From positions 1 to 9,951 of the forward strand of contig CAYZCY010000044.1 in the NCBI GenBank assembly GCA_964477115.1: a stretch of DNA of 9,951 nt. Reading direction: 5' to 3'. Origin of the DNA: RGIG3135 sp964477115 (GTDB lineage: Bacteria > Actinomycetota > Coriobacteriia > Coriobacteriales > Eggerthellaceae). The notes under the pieces were generated by a model. It did no database searches. It was not told the origin of the DNA and worked only from the letters and a program-made list of their open reading frames with translations. Position numbers and translations under genes: made by a program. This document shows, in pieces, positions 1-6,462 of this stretch (its first letter is position 1; each line of letters begins with the position of its first letter).

Positions 1-333
1 GAGTTTGCGGACGGCGTTGCCGACCTTAACACCAACTACGCCATCCTGAACGAGGGAACCCAGCAGTTTGCCGGCGGTATATCGCAGCTCAATCAGGCAA
101 CCATCAAGATTCCGGCCACTATGCGTGCTGAGATCGAAAGCATGATGGAAGAGTACGACTTCCCCGAGTTTGACCCGATCTCCTTCGTGGACGATCGCAA
201 CGATGAGCACATGGTTGCCGTTCAGTTCGTGCTGACCACCGATGCCATCTCGGTTGAGGAGCCCGAAGCTGAAGTCGAGGAGGAAGAGGCGGAGCAGACC
301 GTCGTCGACCGCTTCTTCGCCCTGTTTGAATAG
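1..333 (+). CDS. C-terminal end of a heptad-repeat (X-X-X-Leu-X-X-Gly type) protein, 5' partial
   Basis: The frame is open from base 1, so only the last 110 residues are in the window; the ATG at 121 is internal. The first ~35 residues show the L-x-x-G rhythm of X-X-X-Leu-X-X-Gly heptad proteins (ADGVADL, LNEGTQQ, AGGISQL). Next comes a segment with the core DFPEFDPISFVDDRN followed by VQFVLTT, which resembles a tail I recall on large Gram-positive membrane exporters or surface proteins of the MMPL/RND and YhgE/Pip type; that is recall, not a search. The protein then runs through a very acidic stretch (EVEEEEAEQ) and ends in a short hydrophobic-aromatic tail (RFFALFE). No membrane segment is visible in this part. 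That the frame is coding is well supported; the function is only a family-level guess because the diagnostic part lies outside the window. Confidence 0.72.
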   Translation, partial: EFADGVADLNTNYAILNEGTQQFAGGISQLNQATIKIPATMRAEIESMMEEYDFPEFDPISFVDDRNDEHMVAVQFVLTTDAISVEEPEAEVEEEEAEQTVVDRFFALFE

Positions 334-342
334 CGCCATTTC

Positions 343-365
343 GGCGGAGTTATCTTCGCCATTTT
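343..365 (+). terminator. Weak candidate terminator after the partial first gene
   Basis: GGCGGA (343-348) pairs with TTCGCC (355-360) around a six-base loop, including one G-T wobble, and is followed by ATTTT. The stem is short and the T-run has only four residues, so termination here is possible but not convincing. It lies between the stop codon at 333 and the next gene at 406. Confidence 0.3.
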
Positions 366-405
366 GACAAGAGAGTTCGATAGGCAAAGATAGAGGAGCC
401 TATTA

Positions 406-663
406 ATGTACAACTACAAGACCAAGGGTGTTTGCGCTCAGTACATCGGCGTTGAGCTGGAGGAGGACAAGGAAACCATCAAGGAGGTCAAGTTCATGGG
501 CGGCTGCGCAGGCAACGCAAGCGCCATCTCCAGGCTGGTTGCCGGCCAGAAGGTTGACGACGTCGTGCGTATCCTTGAGGGCAACACCTGCGGTCGCCGC
601 AGCACTTCCTGCGCCGATCAGATGACCATCGCGCTGCGCGAGGCCCAGGCAGCTGCTCAGTAG
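406..663 (+). CDS. TSCPD domain-containing small protein (TIGR03905-like family)
   Basis: This 85-residue protein starts at ATG 406, seven bases after a good Shine-Dalgarno sequence GAGGAG (393-398). It matches the stand-alone TSCPD family: an N-terminal YKTKGVC, a central FMGGCAGN, and a C-terminal CGRRSTSCADQ. Four cysteines (C10, C34, C62, C69) sit at the places I recall as conserved in the family, which suggests a small metal- or cofactor-binding fold. The same domain occurs at the C-terminus of B12-dependent (class II) ribonucleotide reductases, but the stand-alone protein has no firmly assigned function. One oddity: the signature reads TSCAD (67-71), with alanine in place of the usual proline. 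The gene appears to be monocistronic: a weak hairpin precedes it and 344 non-coding bases follow. The nearest TTGACA (364-369) would put the transcript start inside the ribosome site, so its promoter is unclear. Confidence 0.88.
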   Translation: MYNYKTKGVCAQYIGVELEEDKETIKEVKFMGGCAGNASAISRLVAGQKVDDVVRILEGNTCGRRSTSCADQMTIALREAQAAAQ

Positions 664-689
664 CTGACTGCGTGGGAGCTTTTGCGGGC

Positions 690-706
690 CTGCGGCTTTG
701 CCGCAG
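690..706 (+). terminator. Hairpin downstream of the TSCPD gene, possible terminator
   Basis: CTGCGGC (690-696) and GCCGCAG (700-706) form a perfect 7-bp stem over a TTT loop, 27 bases after the stop codon. No T-run follows, so it is not a classical intrinsic terminator. It could instead protect the 3' end of the transcript or slow the polymerase. Confidence 0.35.
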
Positions 707-824
707 CGGATCTGCTGAGGTACGGCCGTCGCGTTGGGTGGGTGCTCGTCTTCTCCAGGAAATGGGCACTACTTTTACCCGCCGCTTTGCCCGCTTTTAC
801 CCCGCAGTAACTCCATAATTTCAT

Positions 825-853
825 CTGCGACGAGCGTTTTCGCATGCTATACT
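825..853 (+). promoter_or_regulatory. Candidate rpsA promoter with extended -10
   Basis: TATACT (848-853) differs from TATAAT at one base and is preceded by TG one base upstream (845-846), making an extended -10. A weak -35, CTGCGA (825-830, three of six bases), lies 17 bases upstream. Extended -10 promoters tolerate poor -35 boxes. The predicted transcript start is near 860, giving a leader of about 148 bases before the rpsA start codon. Confidence 0.55.
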
Positions 854-860
854 AGGTTGG

Positions 861-878
861 CTTGCGCAAAAGCGCGAG
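861..878 (+). promoter_or_regulatory. 5'-terminal stem-loop of the predicted rpsA transcript
   Basis: CTTGCGC (861-867) pairs with GCGCGAG (872-878) over an AAAA loop: 7 bp with one T-G wobble. It begins almost exactly where the upstream extended -10 predicts transcription to start. A hairpin at the very 5' end of an mRNA commonly protects it from 5'-dependent decay; that role here is inference. Confidence 0.45.
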
Positions 879-981
879 TAGTAGTATTTGTTGGCCCCCG
901 AGACATGTTTTGTTGTACAGCTCGCAAGCTCACGCAAGCGAACATGGTAAGTATCAATTAATCATGACGAAGGGTCCCCGA

Positions 982-1011
982 ATGAAATTGTTCGAAAGGG
1001 GTCCGTTTTGA
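982..1011 (+). CDS. Candidate 9-codon leader ORF overlapping the rpsA start
   Basis: An ATG at 982 opens a nine-codon frame (MKLFERGPF) whose TGA stop (1009-1011) overlaps the TTG start of rpsA (1008-1010) in the -1 direction. It has its own ribosome site, GAAGGG (969-974), seven bases upstream. The ribosome site of rpsA (AAAGGGG, 995-1001) lies inside it. CCCC (976-979) can pair with GGGG (998-1001), helped by GAA (980-982) with TTC (991-993), so the rpsA ribosome site may be masked unless the leader ORF is translated. That it is translated is a hypothesis; such a short frame can occur by chance. Confidence 0.35.
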   Translation: MKLFERGPF

Positions 1012-2210
1012 CCGAAATCAAGAACACGTCCGTTATCGACTTCTCCGACATCACCGACGAGCAGATGAACGAGATGATCGATGGCACGCTGACCAACTTC
1101 GACGAGGGCGACCTCGTTGATGGCGTTGTCGTCAAGCTTGAGCACGACGAGGTGCTCGTTGACATCGGATTCAAGAGCGAGGGCGTCATTCCTTCCCGCG
1201 AGCTCTCCATCCGCAAGGATGCTGACCCGGCTGACATCGTGAGCCTGGGCGAGAAGATCGAGGCTCTGGTTCTCCAGAAGGAGGACAAGGACGGTCGTCT
1301 CATCCTCTCCAAGAAGCGTGCTGAGTACGAGCGTGCTTGGATTCGCGTCGAAGAGAAGTTCAAGGCTGGCGAGGTTGTTGTCGGCGAGGTTATCGAGGTT
1401 GTCAAGGGCGGCCTGATCCTCGACATCGGCCTGCGCGGCTTCCTGCCTGCATCCCTCGTTGACCTCCGCCGCGTCAAGGATCTTGACATGTACCTCGGCA
1501 CTGAGGTTGAGGCTCGCGTCATCGAGATGGATCGCAACCGCAACAACGTCGTTCTGTCCCGCCGTGTGCTGCTGGAGGAGGGCCGCAAGAACGAGCGCGC
1601 CGAGATCCTTTCCAAGCTCACCAAGGGCATGCGCCTCAAGGGCAACGTTTCCTCCATCGTGGACTTCGGCGCATTCGTCGACCTCGGTGGTATCGACGGT
1701 CTGGTTCACATCTCCGAGCTCTCTTGGAACCATGTCAACCATCCGTCCGAGGTTGTCAAGGTTGGCGACGAGGTCGAGGTCGAGGTTCTCGACGTCGATC
1801 TGAACCGCGAGCGCATCTCCCTCGGCCTCAAGCAGACCACCGAGGATCCGTGGGTGAAGCTCGTCGAGTCCTACCCGGTTGGCACCATCGTTGACGGCAA
1901 GGTCACCAAGATCGTTCCCTTCGGTGCATTCATCGAGCTCGGCAACTCCATCGAGGGCCTGGTTCACATCTCCGAGATGGCTGGTCGCCACATCGACACC
2001 CCGGCACAGGTTGTCAAGGCTGGCGCAGACGTCAAGGTCAAGGTCATGGAGATCAACGCAGAGCGTCGCCGCATCTCCCTGTCCATGAAGGCTGCAGCTG
2101 AGGAGCTCGGTTTCGAGATCGAAGTTGACGAGTCCATCCAGGCTGAGGAGAAGCCGGCAAAGCGCAAGAAGGCAGAGAAGCCCGCTGAAGCTGAGGTTGC
2201 TGCTGAATAA
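1008..2210 (+). CDS. rpsA: 30S ribosomal protein S1
   Basis: S1 is the RNA-binding protein of the small ribosomal subunit that captures mRNA for translation initiation. The 400 residues contain four S1 (OB-fold) repeats at about 34-104, 120-187, 206-276 and 291-361. The last two are the most canonical, with VDFGAFVDLGGIDGLVHISE and VPFGAFIELG...EGLVHISE. Four repeats is the usual actinobacterial/Gram-positive form, against six in E. coli. The C-terminus (about 378-400) is a lysine/glutamate/alanine-rich tail with a basic KRKK patch, probably disordered. The start is TTG 1008, chosen because AAAGGGG (995-1001) lies six bases upstream and no in-frame ATG precedes the first repeat. The uniform C/G-ending codons fit a highly expressed gene. 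The gene has its own promoter and a strong terminator, so it is likely transcribed alone. The leader suggests translational control. Confidence 0.97.
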   Translation: MTEIKNTSVIDFSDITDEQMNEMIDGTLTNFDEGDLVDGVVVKLEHDEVLVDIGFKSEGVIPSRELSIRKDADPADIVSLGEKIEALVLQKEDKDGRLILSKKRAEYERAWIRVEEKFKAGEVVVGEVIEVVKGGLILDIGLRGFLPASLVDLRRVKDLDMYLGTEVEARVIEMDRNRNNVVLSRRVLLEEGRKNERAEILSKLTKGMRLKGNVSSIVDFGAFVDLGGIDGLVHISELSWNHVNHPSEVVKVGDEVEVEVLDVDLNRERISLGLKQTTEDPWVKLVESYPVGTIVDGKVTKIVPFGAFIELGNSIEGLVHISEMAGRHIDTPAQVVKAGADVKVKVMEINAERRRISLSMKAAAEELGFEIEVDESIQAEEKPAKRKKAEKPAEAEVAAE

Positions 2211-2251
2211 GCTCGCAAGCTAGCGAACTGACGCGCATCATCGTCTTTTGA

Positions 2252-2283
2252 AAGCGAGGTCCTTCGGGGCCTCGCTTCTTTTT
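2252..2283 (+). terminator. Intrinsic terminator of rpsA
   Basis: AAGCGAGGTCC (2252-2262) pairs with GGGCCTCGCTT (2267-2277) in an 11-bp stem with one T-G wobble, capped by the very stable TTCG tetraloop and followed by C and five Ts (2279-2283). This is a textbook rho-independent terminator 41 bases after the rpsA stop codon. It separates rpsA from mnmA. Confidence 0.93.
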
Positions 2284-2293
2284 GGTGCGCCAA

Positions 2294-2323
2294 CTGACGA
2301 GGCGCCTTCTGCTCGATTAGAAT
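2294..2323 (+). promoter_or_regulatory. Candidate promoter of the mnmA-coaE operon
   Basis: CTGACG (2294-2299, four of six matches to TTGACA) and TAGAAT (2318-2323, five of six matches to TATAAT) are separated by 18 bases, directly after the rpsA terminator. Transcription would start near 2330, leaving a leader of about 118 bases. If correct, the ATG at 2322 that extends the mnmA frame upstream lies inside the -10 box and cannot be a start codon. Confidence 0.42.
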
Positions 2324-2447
2324 GGCAGGAGCGGTGTTGGCTGAGGCGATGCTTCGTGATGCGTATGGTGCGCGAGGAAGCGCGCGCATGGCGCGACGCG
2401 GGGCGCTTACCTTCTCCACCGAAAATAAAGACGAGGAGCTTTTCTTG

Positions 2448-3503
2448 ATGCATGGCAAAAAGCGCATAGCTATGGGAATGAGCGGCGGGCTTGACAGCTC
2501 GGTGGCCGTTCATATCCTGCAGACTCAGGGCTATGAGGTGCTGGGCGTGACCTGCGTGTTCGTGGAGGACGAAGGTACGCAATCTCAGCTAGCTGACGCG
2601 AAGGCCGCCTGCGAGCGCTTTGGTGTTGAGCATGTCGTTCGACGTAGCACGGAGCTGTTTGAGCGGCGTGTGATCAGGCCTTTTGTCGACGCATATGCCT
2701 CTGGTCTCACCCCGAGCCCCTGCGTTGGCTGCAATTCCGATGTCAAGATCGCCGAGCTTCTTGCCGTTGCTGATGAGCTGGGCTGTGACTTTGTTGCCAC
2801 GGGGCATTATGCGCGCCTTGTGCATAACGAGGAAAGCGGGCGCTTCGCAATAGCTGTGGCGCGCGATGCGACGAAGGATCAGAGCTACATGCTGAGCTGC
2901 CTTTCTCAAGAGCAGCTCGCTCGTTTGGTGCTGCCTTTGGGTGAGATGACCAAGGCGCAGGTGCGTGAAGTCGCGCGAGGCCTCGGTATGGTGAAGTTGG
3001 CCGAAAAGGCCGAGAGCCAGGACATCTGCTTTGCTCCCTGCGGGTATCGCGAATTGCTTGCGCGCTACGGCGTGGCGGCGGCTCCGGGCCCTGTTCTGCT
3101 CGACGGTCTTGTGGTGGGCGAGCACACCGGGCTCGTTGATTACACGGTGGGGCAGCGCAAGGGAATCGGTGTTGCGGGTCCTGTTCCGTATTACGTGATC
3201 GACAAAAACGCTGATACGAACGAGCTTCGCATTGGCACAGCGCAAGAGGCTCGTGTTTCTGGGGCTTTGGTGCGCGATGTTGTTTGGCAGCAATGCTCAT
3301 CTCCTTCGCAAGCAATAGAGGCTCAGGTGAAACTGAGGTACCGAAGTGCTGCGTGTCCGTGTATCATTGAGCCTGCGCCAAATGATCGGGTGCTTGTGAA
3401 GCTTGCTTCTGCGCAGGCTGCCACGGCCCCGGGTCAATATGCGGTTTTCTATTTGGGATCCACCGTTTTGGGTGGCGGCGTGATCGAGGAGGTCCATAGA
3501 TGA
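2448..3503 (+). CDS. mnmA: tRNA 2-thiouridine(34) synthase MnmA
   Basis: MnmA activates U34 of Lys, Glu and Gln tRNAs with ATP and inserts sulfur to make the 2-thiouridine wobble base. The protein has 351 residues, a normal family length. It shows the ATP-binding PP-loop SGGLDSS (12-18), the motif TPSPCVGCNSDVK with C92 and C95 (the catalytic cysteine region), FVATGHYAR near 115-123, DQSYML (144-149), QDICFAP with the second catalytic cysteine C194, the DYTVGQRKGIG loop, and a C-terminal barrel ending in YLGSTVLGGGVIE. The frame is open 126 bases further upstream, but that part (rich in MAR/GAR) does not resemble MnmA. ATG 2448 has GAGGAG (2433-2438) nine bases ahead; TTG 2445 just before it is an equally placed alternative. 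The stop overlaps the coaE start by four bases (ATGA), so the two are translationally coupled. Confidence 0.95.
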   Translation: MHGKKRIAMGMSGGLDSSVAVHILQTQGYEVLGVTCVFVEDEGTQSQLADAKAACERFGVEHVVRRSTELFERRVIRPFVDAYASGLTPSPCVGCNSDVKIAELLAVADELGCDFVATGHYARLVHNEESGRFAIAVARDATKDQSYMLSCLSQEQLARLVLPLGEMTKAQVREVARGLGMVKLAEKAESQDICFAPCGYRELLARYGVAAAPGPVLLDGLVVGEHTGLVDYTVGQRKGIGVAGPVPYYVIDKNADTNELRIGTAQEARVSGALVRDVVWQQCSSPSQAIEAQVKLRYRSAACPCIIEPAPNDRVLVKLASAQAATAPGQYAVFYLGSTVLGGGVIEEVHR

Positions 3504-4102
3504 AGCAACTGTTTGTCATTGGAGGAATGGGCGCAGGTAAGTCTACTGCGAGCAAAGCTTTGATCGAGCAGGGTCTTGAGTTCATCGATCTCGACAAGGT
3601 CGGCCATGACATCCACAAGTGGGATACCGTCAAAGAAGAGGTCCGCGAAACCTTTGGCGATGACGTGTTCGACGAAAGCGGCGAGATCATCCGTTCCGCG
3701 CTGGCAAGCAAGGCTTTTGCGAATGCCGCCGATACCCGCAAGCTCAACCGCATCATGATGCCGCGCATCGAGGAAGTGTTTACGGATCGCATTGCCGAGC
3801 TTGAGGCTGCCGGCTGCGAGGCGGTTGTTGTTGAGTACTCTGTTTTCAAGAACCGTGCCACGTCCCTTGCCTATTCGGCTGACGTTGTTATCGGCGTTTT
3901 AGCGCCGCTTGAGCTGCGTATCGAACGTGCTGTTGCCTCCGGTTTTGATGAGGCGGATGTTCGCCGTCGCATTGCCCAGCAGATTACCGACGCGGATCGT
4001 ATCAGCGCTTCCGATGTGGTTTTCAACAATGTTGGAACGCAGGAAGAGCTGCGCAACGACGTTTTGGCTTGGTGGTCCGAGTACAAGGCTGCTGAGTTGT
4101 AG
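3500..4102 (+). CDS. coaE: Dephospho-CoA kinase
   Basis: CoaE phosphorylates the 3'-hydroxyl of the dephospho-CoA ribose, the last step of coenzyme A synthesis, in the cytoplasm. At 200 residues it has the usual length. Visible features are the P-loop GGMGAGKST (8-16), the DLD acidic pair (30-32) at the site of the conserved catalytic aspartate, RKLNRIMMPRI near 75-85 (family form: RxxLExIxHPxI), VVVEYSVF in place of the usual VVxxPLLFE, an RRRIAQQ lid segment, and a terminal VVFNN (family form: VIxNxG). It is somewhat divergent: the segment before the lid reads SGFDEADV and lacks the more common RD. The start ATG 3500 overlaps the mnmA stop, and a perfect GAGGAGG (3486-3492) sits seven bases ahead inside mnmA. 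The context, near rpsA and uvrB, is the actinobacterial coaE neighbourhood and supports the call. Confidence 0.9.
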   Translation: MKQLFVIGGMGAGKSTASKALIEQGLEFIDLDKVGHDIHKWDTVKEEVRETFGDDVFDESGEIIRSALASKAFANAADTRKLNRIMMPRIEEVFTDRIAELEAAGCEAVVVEYSVFKNRATSLAYSADVVIGVLAPLELRIERAVASGFDEADVRRRIAQQITDADRISASDVVFNNVGTQEELRNDVLAWWSEYKAAEL

Positions 4103-4134
4103 CATTTCGCTTTCTCGCGTATACAGTTTGACCC

Positions 4135-4172
4135 AGGGCGTCGTGAAAATGCGGCGCCCTTATGTATTGTTT
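4135..4172 (+). terminator. Hairpin after coaE, probable terminator
   Basis: AGGGCGTCGTG (4135-4145) pairs with TGCGGCGCCCT (4150-4160) over an AAAA loop: 11 bp, three of them G-T wobbles. The following stretch is T-rich but interrupted (TATGTATTGTTT). It lies 32 bases past the coaE stop and just upstream of the LexA box, so it would insulate uvrB from mnmA-coaE transcription. The imperfect T-run lowers confidence. Confidence 0.55.
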
Positions 4173-4173
4173 A

Positions 4174-4187
4174 CGAACATTTGTTTT
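4174..4187 (+). promoter_or_regulatory. LexA (SOS) box upstream of uvrB
   Basis: CGAACATTTGTTTT matches the Gram-positive LexA consensus CGAACRNRYGTTYC at 12 of 14 positions and keeps the core GAAC-N4-GTTT. It overlaps the candidate -35 element of the uvrB promoter, where bound LexA would block RNA polymerase. uvrB is a classical SOS gene, which strongly supports the reading. Confidence 0.85.
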
Positions 4188-4209
4188 CTATCGGTTCGTG
4201 CGATACACT
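4181..4209 (+). promoter_or_regulatory. Candidate uvrB promoter
   Basis: TTGTTT (4181-4186) and TACACT (4204-4209) are 17 bases apart. Both boxes are mediocre (three and four matches out of six), but the spacing is ideal and the overlap with the LexA box fits repression. The predicted transcript start is near 4216, so any start codon upstream of that, such as TTG 4181, is excluded. Confidence 0.5.
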
Positions 4210-4275
4210 GATCATTGCAGGCAAACGGATCTTGCATCAGGTGGAAAGGCACATGTCGAGTCATCTCTCTAACAT

Positions 4276-4281
4276 AGAAGG
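4276..4281 (+). promoter_or_regulatory. Ribosome binding site favouring the uvrB start at 4289
   Basis: AGAAGG lies seven bases before ATG 4289. The competing upstream ATG at 4253 has only GGAAAGG (4243-4249), three bases away. The stronger and better-spaced site favours 4289, but use of both starts is possible. Confidence 0.45.
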
Positions 4282-4288
4282 CGTGGCT

Positions 4289-6382
4289 ATGCAGGGCAAG
4301 CTGCCCGAGGTGCGCCTTTCCAACACGCCCTTTCAGGTTGTGTCGCCGTATGAGCCTGCGGGTGATCAGCCTCAGGCCATCGAAGCCTTGGCGCGCGGCA
4401 TTGAGGAAGGTTTGCGCTATCAAACGCTGCTAGGCGTTACCGGATCGGGTAAAACCTTCACCATGGCCAAGACTATCGAGGCCGTGCAAAAGCCAACCCT
4501 GGTCATGGCGCCCAACAAAACGCTGGCTGCTCAGCTTGCAAGCGAGCTCAAAGAGTTCTTCCCGAACAACGCCGTGGTGTACTTTGTCTCCTACTACGAC
4601 TACTACCAGCCCGAAGCCTATGTTCCCTCGTCGGATACCTTCATCGAAAAGGATGCCTCCATCAACGAGGAAGTGGAAAAGCTGCGCCATGCGGCAACTT
4701 CGGCCTTGCTTTCTCGTCGTGACTGCATCGTGGTCGCTTCGGTCAGCTGCATCTACGGCATCGGCAGTCCTGCAGACTATGCGGGCATGGCCGTGTTTTT
4801 GGATAAAGAGCTTGAAGCTGATCGTGATCAGATAATCCACGAGCTCATCGACATTCAGTACGATCGCAATGACTATGAGCTGGCACGCGGCACCTTCCGT
4901 GTGCGCGGTGATGCGCTCGATGTTTTTCCGCCCTATGCCGACAACCCCATCCGCGTTGAGTTTTGGGGTGATGAGGTCGAATCCATCGCCGAGGTCGACC
5001 GCGTTACCGGTGAGGTTTTGGCTGAGTACGAGGCCCTGCCCGTTTGGCCGGCGTCTCACTACGTTACGGCGCGTCCCAAGATGGACCACGCCATAGGTAC
5101 CATCCAAGATGAGCTGCGTGATCGCCTGCAGCAGTTCCGCGCGGAAGGCAAGCTCCTTGAGGCTCAGCGCCTTGAGATGCGCGTCAACTATGACTTGGAG
5201 ATGCTTGAAACCATGGGCTTCTGTTCGGGCATCGAAAACTATTCGCGACACCTCGATGGCCGCAGCCCGGGTGAGCCGCCCTATACGCTCATCGACTACT
5301 TCCCGGACGACTTTTTGTGCATCATCGACGAAAGTCACGTGACCGTGCCGCAGATTCGCGGCATGCATGAGGGTGACCGCTCCCGTAAGGTCACCTTGGC
5401 TGAGCACGGCTTCCGCCTTCCCAGCTGTCTTGATAACCGTCCCTTGCGCTTTGATGAGTTTGAAGAGCGCGTGCCTCAGTTCGTGTACGTGTCTGCTACA
5501 CCTGGCGATTACGAGGAAAAGGCCAGCCGCGCAACGATCGAGCAGATCATTCGCCCCACGGGCCTGCTTGATCCCGAAATCATAGTCCGCACCAGCGTCA
5601 GTCAGATTGACGACATCATTGACGAGTCAAAGGAGCGTGCGGCGCGTGACGAGCGCGTTCTCATCACCACCTTGACCAAGAAGATGGCGGAAGATTTGAC
5701 GGACCATCTGCTTGATCAGGGCGTTCGTGCGCGCTACATGCATTCCGATATAGGCACGCTTGAGCGCGTTGAGATTCTGAGCGATTTGCGTCGCGGCGAA
5801 TTCGACGTGCTGGTGGGCATCAACTTGCTGCGTGAGGGTTTGGACCTGCCAGAGGTTTCGCTTGTCGCCATCCTCGATGCCGACAAGGAGGGCTTCCTGC
5901 GCAACCATCGTTCGCTTATCCAGACCATCGGCCGAGCGGCGCGAAACGTGTCCGGCCAGGTGATCATGTATGCGGACAAGACAACCGACTCCATGAAGCG
6001 CGCAATCGATGAGACGCATCGTCGACGTGAGATACAGATGGCATATAACGAAGAACACGGTATTGAGCCGCAAACCATTCGCAAGGCCATCAACGACATC
6101 ATGAGCTACGTGACCGACGAAATGGGTGGCGTCACGGCTGAGCAGGTGAACAAGGAGCTTGCCGAGCTGTCGCGCGAAGAGGTGCTTCGCATCATTTCTT
6201 CCATGGAGGACGACATGGCCGCCGCGTCGCGTGAGATGAACTTCGAAGAAGCGGCACGCCTTCGCGACCAGGTGGTCAGACTGCGCGCAAGCGTTGAGGG
6301 CGCAAGCGAGGAAGACGTGCTCAAGGACCTTAAGAAGAACGCTCGCAAGGGGAGTGCTTACGGGGCACGACGCCGTAAGTGA
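4289..6382 (+). CDS. uvrB: Excinuclease ABC subunit UvrB
   Basis: UvrB is the damage-verifying helicase-like subunit of nucleotide excision repair. It receives DNA from UvrA and recruits UvrC to cut both sides of the lesion. From ATG 4289 the protein has 697 residues and is complete: Walker A GVTGSGKT (49-56), the DNA-clamping beta-hairpin region YYDYYQPEAYVP (102-113), Walker B IIDESH (345-350), VSATPG (401-406), the helicase C-terminal lobe with REGLDLPE (515-522), motif VI QTIGRAARN (545-553), and a C-terminal UVR domain (about 635-670) that binds UvrC. ATG 4253 would add twelve residues with unhelpful codons and a poorer ribosome site; it remains an alternative. A LexA box upstream indicates SOS induction. 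Its stop overlaps a GTG (6379) that opens the dtd frame, but dtd itself starts later. Confidence 0.97.
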   Translation: MQGKLPEVRLSNTPFQVVSPYEPAGDQPQAIEALARGIEEGLRYQTLLGVTGSGKTFTMAKTIEAVQKPTLVMAPNKTLAAQLASELKEFFPNNAVVYFVSYYDYYQPEAYVPSSDTFIEKDASINEEVEKLRHAATSALLSRRDCIVVASVSCIYGIGSPADYAGMAVFLDKELEADRDQIIHELIDIQYDRNDYELARGTFRVRGDALDVFPPYADNPIRVEFWGDEVESIAEVDRVTGEVLAEYEALPVWPASHYVTARPKMDHAIGTIQDELRDRLQQFRAEGKLLEAQRLEMRVNYDLEMLETMGFCSGIENYSRHLDGRSPGEPPYTLIDYFPDDFLCIIDESHVTVPQIRGMHEGDRSRKVTLAEHGFRLPSCLDNRPLRFDEFEERVPQFVYVSATPGDYEEKASRATIEQIIRPTGLLDPEIIVRTSVSQIDDIIDESKERAARDERVLITTLTKKMAEDLTDHLLDQGVRARYMHSDIGTLERVEILSDLRRGEFDVLVGINLLREGLDLPEVSLVAILDADKEGFLRNHRSLIQTIGRAARNVSGQVIMYADKTTDSMKRAIDETHRRREIQMAYNEEHGIEPQTIRKAINDIMSYVTDEMGGVTAEQVNKELAELSREEVLRIISSMEDDMAAASREMNFEEAARLRDQVVRLRASVEGASEEDVLKDLKKNARKGSAYGARRRK

Positions 6383-6462
6383 CGGTCGGGCGGGATGATA
6401 TAGATTTGACGTCGGGTGAGAGCGCGGCGACGAGACGATTTGAGATAAGCGAGGGCAGGGAC

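Larger units (their letters stand above)
664..1007 (+). other. 344-bp non-coding region between the TSCPD gene and rpsA
   Basis: I see no credible gene here; a 75-codon frame at 734-961 has no ribosome site and an unnatural composition. In order, the stretch holds a hairpin just after the TSCPD gene (690-706), two copies of CTTTTACCC exactly 22 bases apart (772-780 and 794-802), an extended -10 promoter (848-853), a hairpin at the predicted 5' end of the transcript (861-878), a repeated CGCAAGC (923-929 and 933-939), and a short upstream ORF (982-1011) that overlaps the rpsA start. The region therefore reads as the control region of rpsA. Confidence 0.7.

Noticed and set aside
364..392. Perfect TTGACA as promoter of the TSCPD gene
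   Set aside because: No acceptable -10 lies at 16-18 bases, and the transcript would start inside the ribosome binding site.
734..961. 75-codon open frame upstream of rpsA
   Set aside because: No ribosome site, cysteine-rich random-looking translation, and it runs through the rpsA promoter and leader.
954..1991. Long minus-strand open frame (345 codons) opposite rpsA
   Set aside because: It is the antisense shadow of rpsA: the strong codon bias of S1 removes stops on the other strand, and the translation is a low-complexity Leu/Asp/Val/Asn-rich string with no recognisable domain.
2322..2447. 42-codon upstream extension of mnmA from ATG 2322
   Set aside because: The extra residues do not fit the MnmA N-terminus, which should begin just before the PP-loop. 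The ATG lies in a candidate -10 box, and ATG 2448 has the better ribosome site.
4430..5407. Minus-strand open frame (325 codons) inside uvrB, and a similar one (350 codons) at 6358-7410
   Set aside because: Both lie opposite clear, fully conserved genes (uvrB; dtd and recN) and have no family resemblance.
6406..6447. TTGACG between uvrB and dtd as a separate dtd promoter
   Set aside because: No -10 box follows at the right distance; the nearest TA-rich motif is about 30 bases away.
6379..6462. GTG start for dtd overlapping the uvrB stop
   Set aside because: It would add 28 residues absent from the family; MRAVIQRV at 6463 is the normal DTD beginning.
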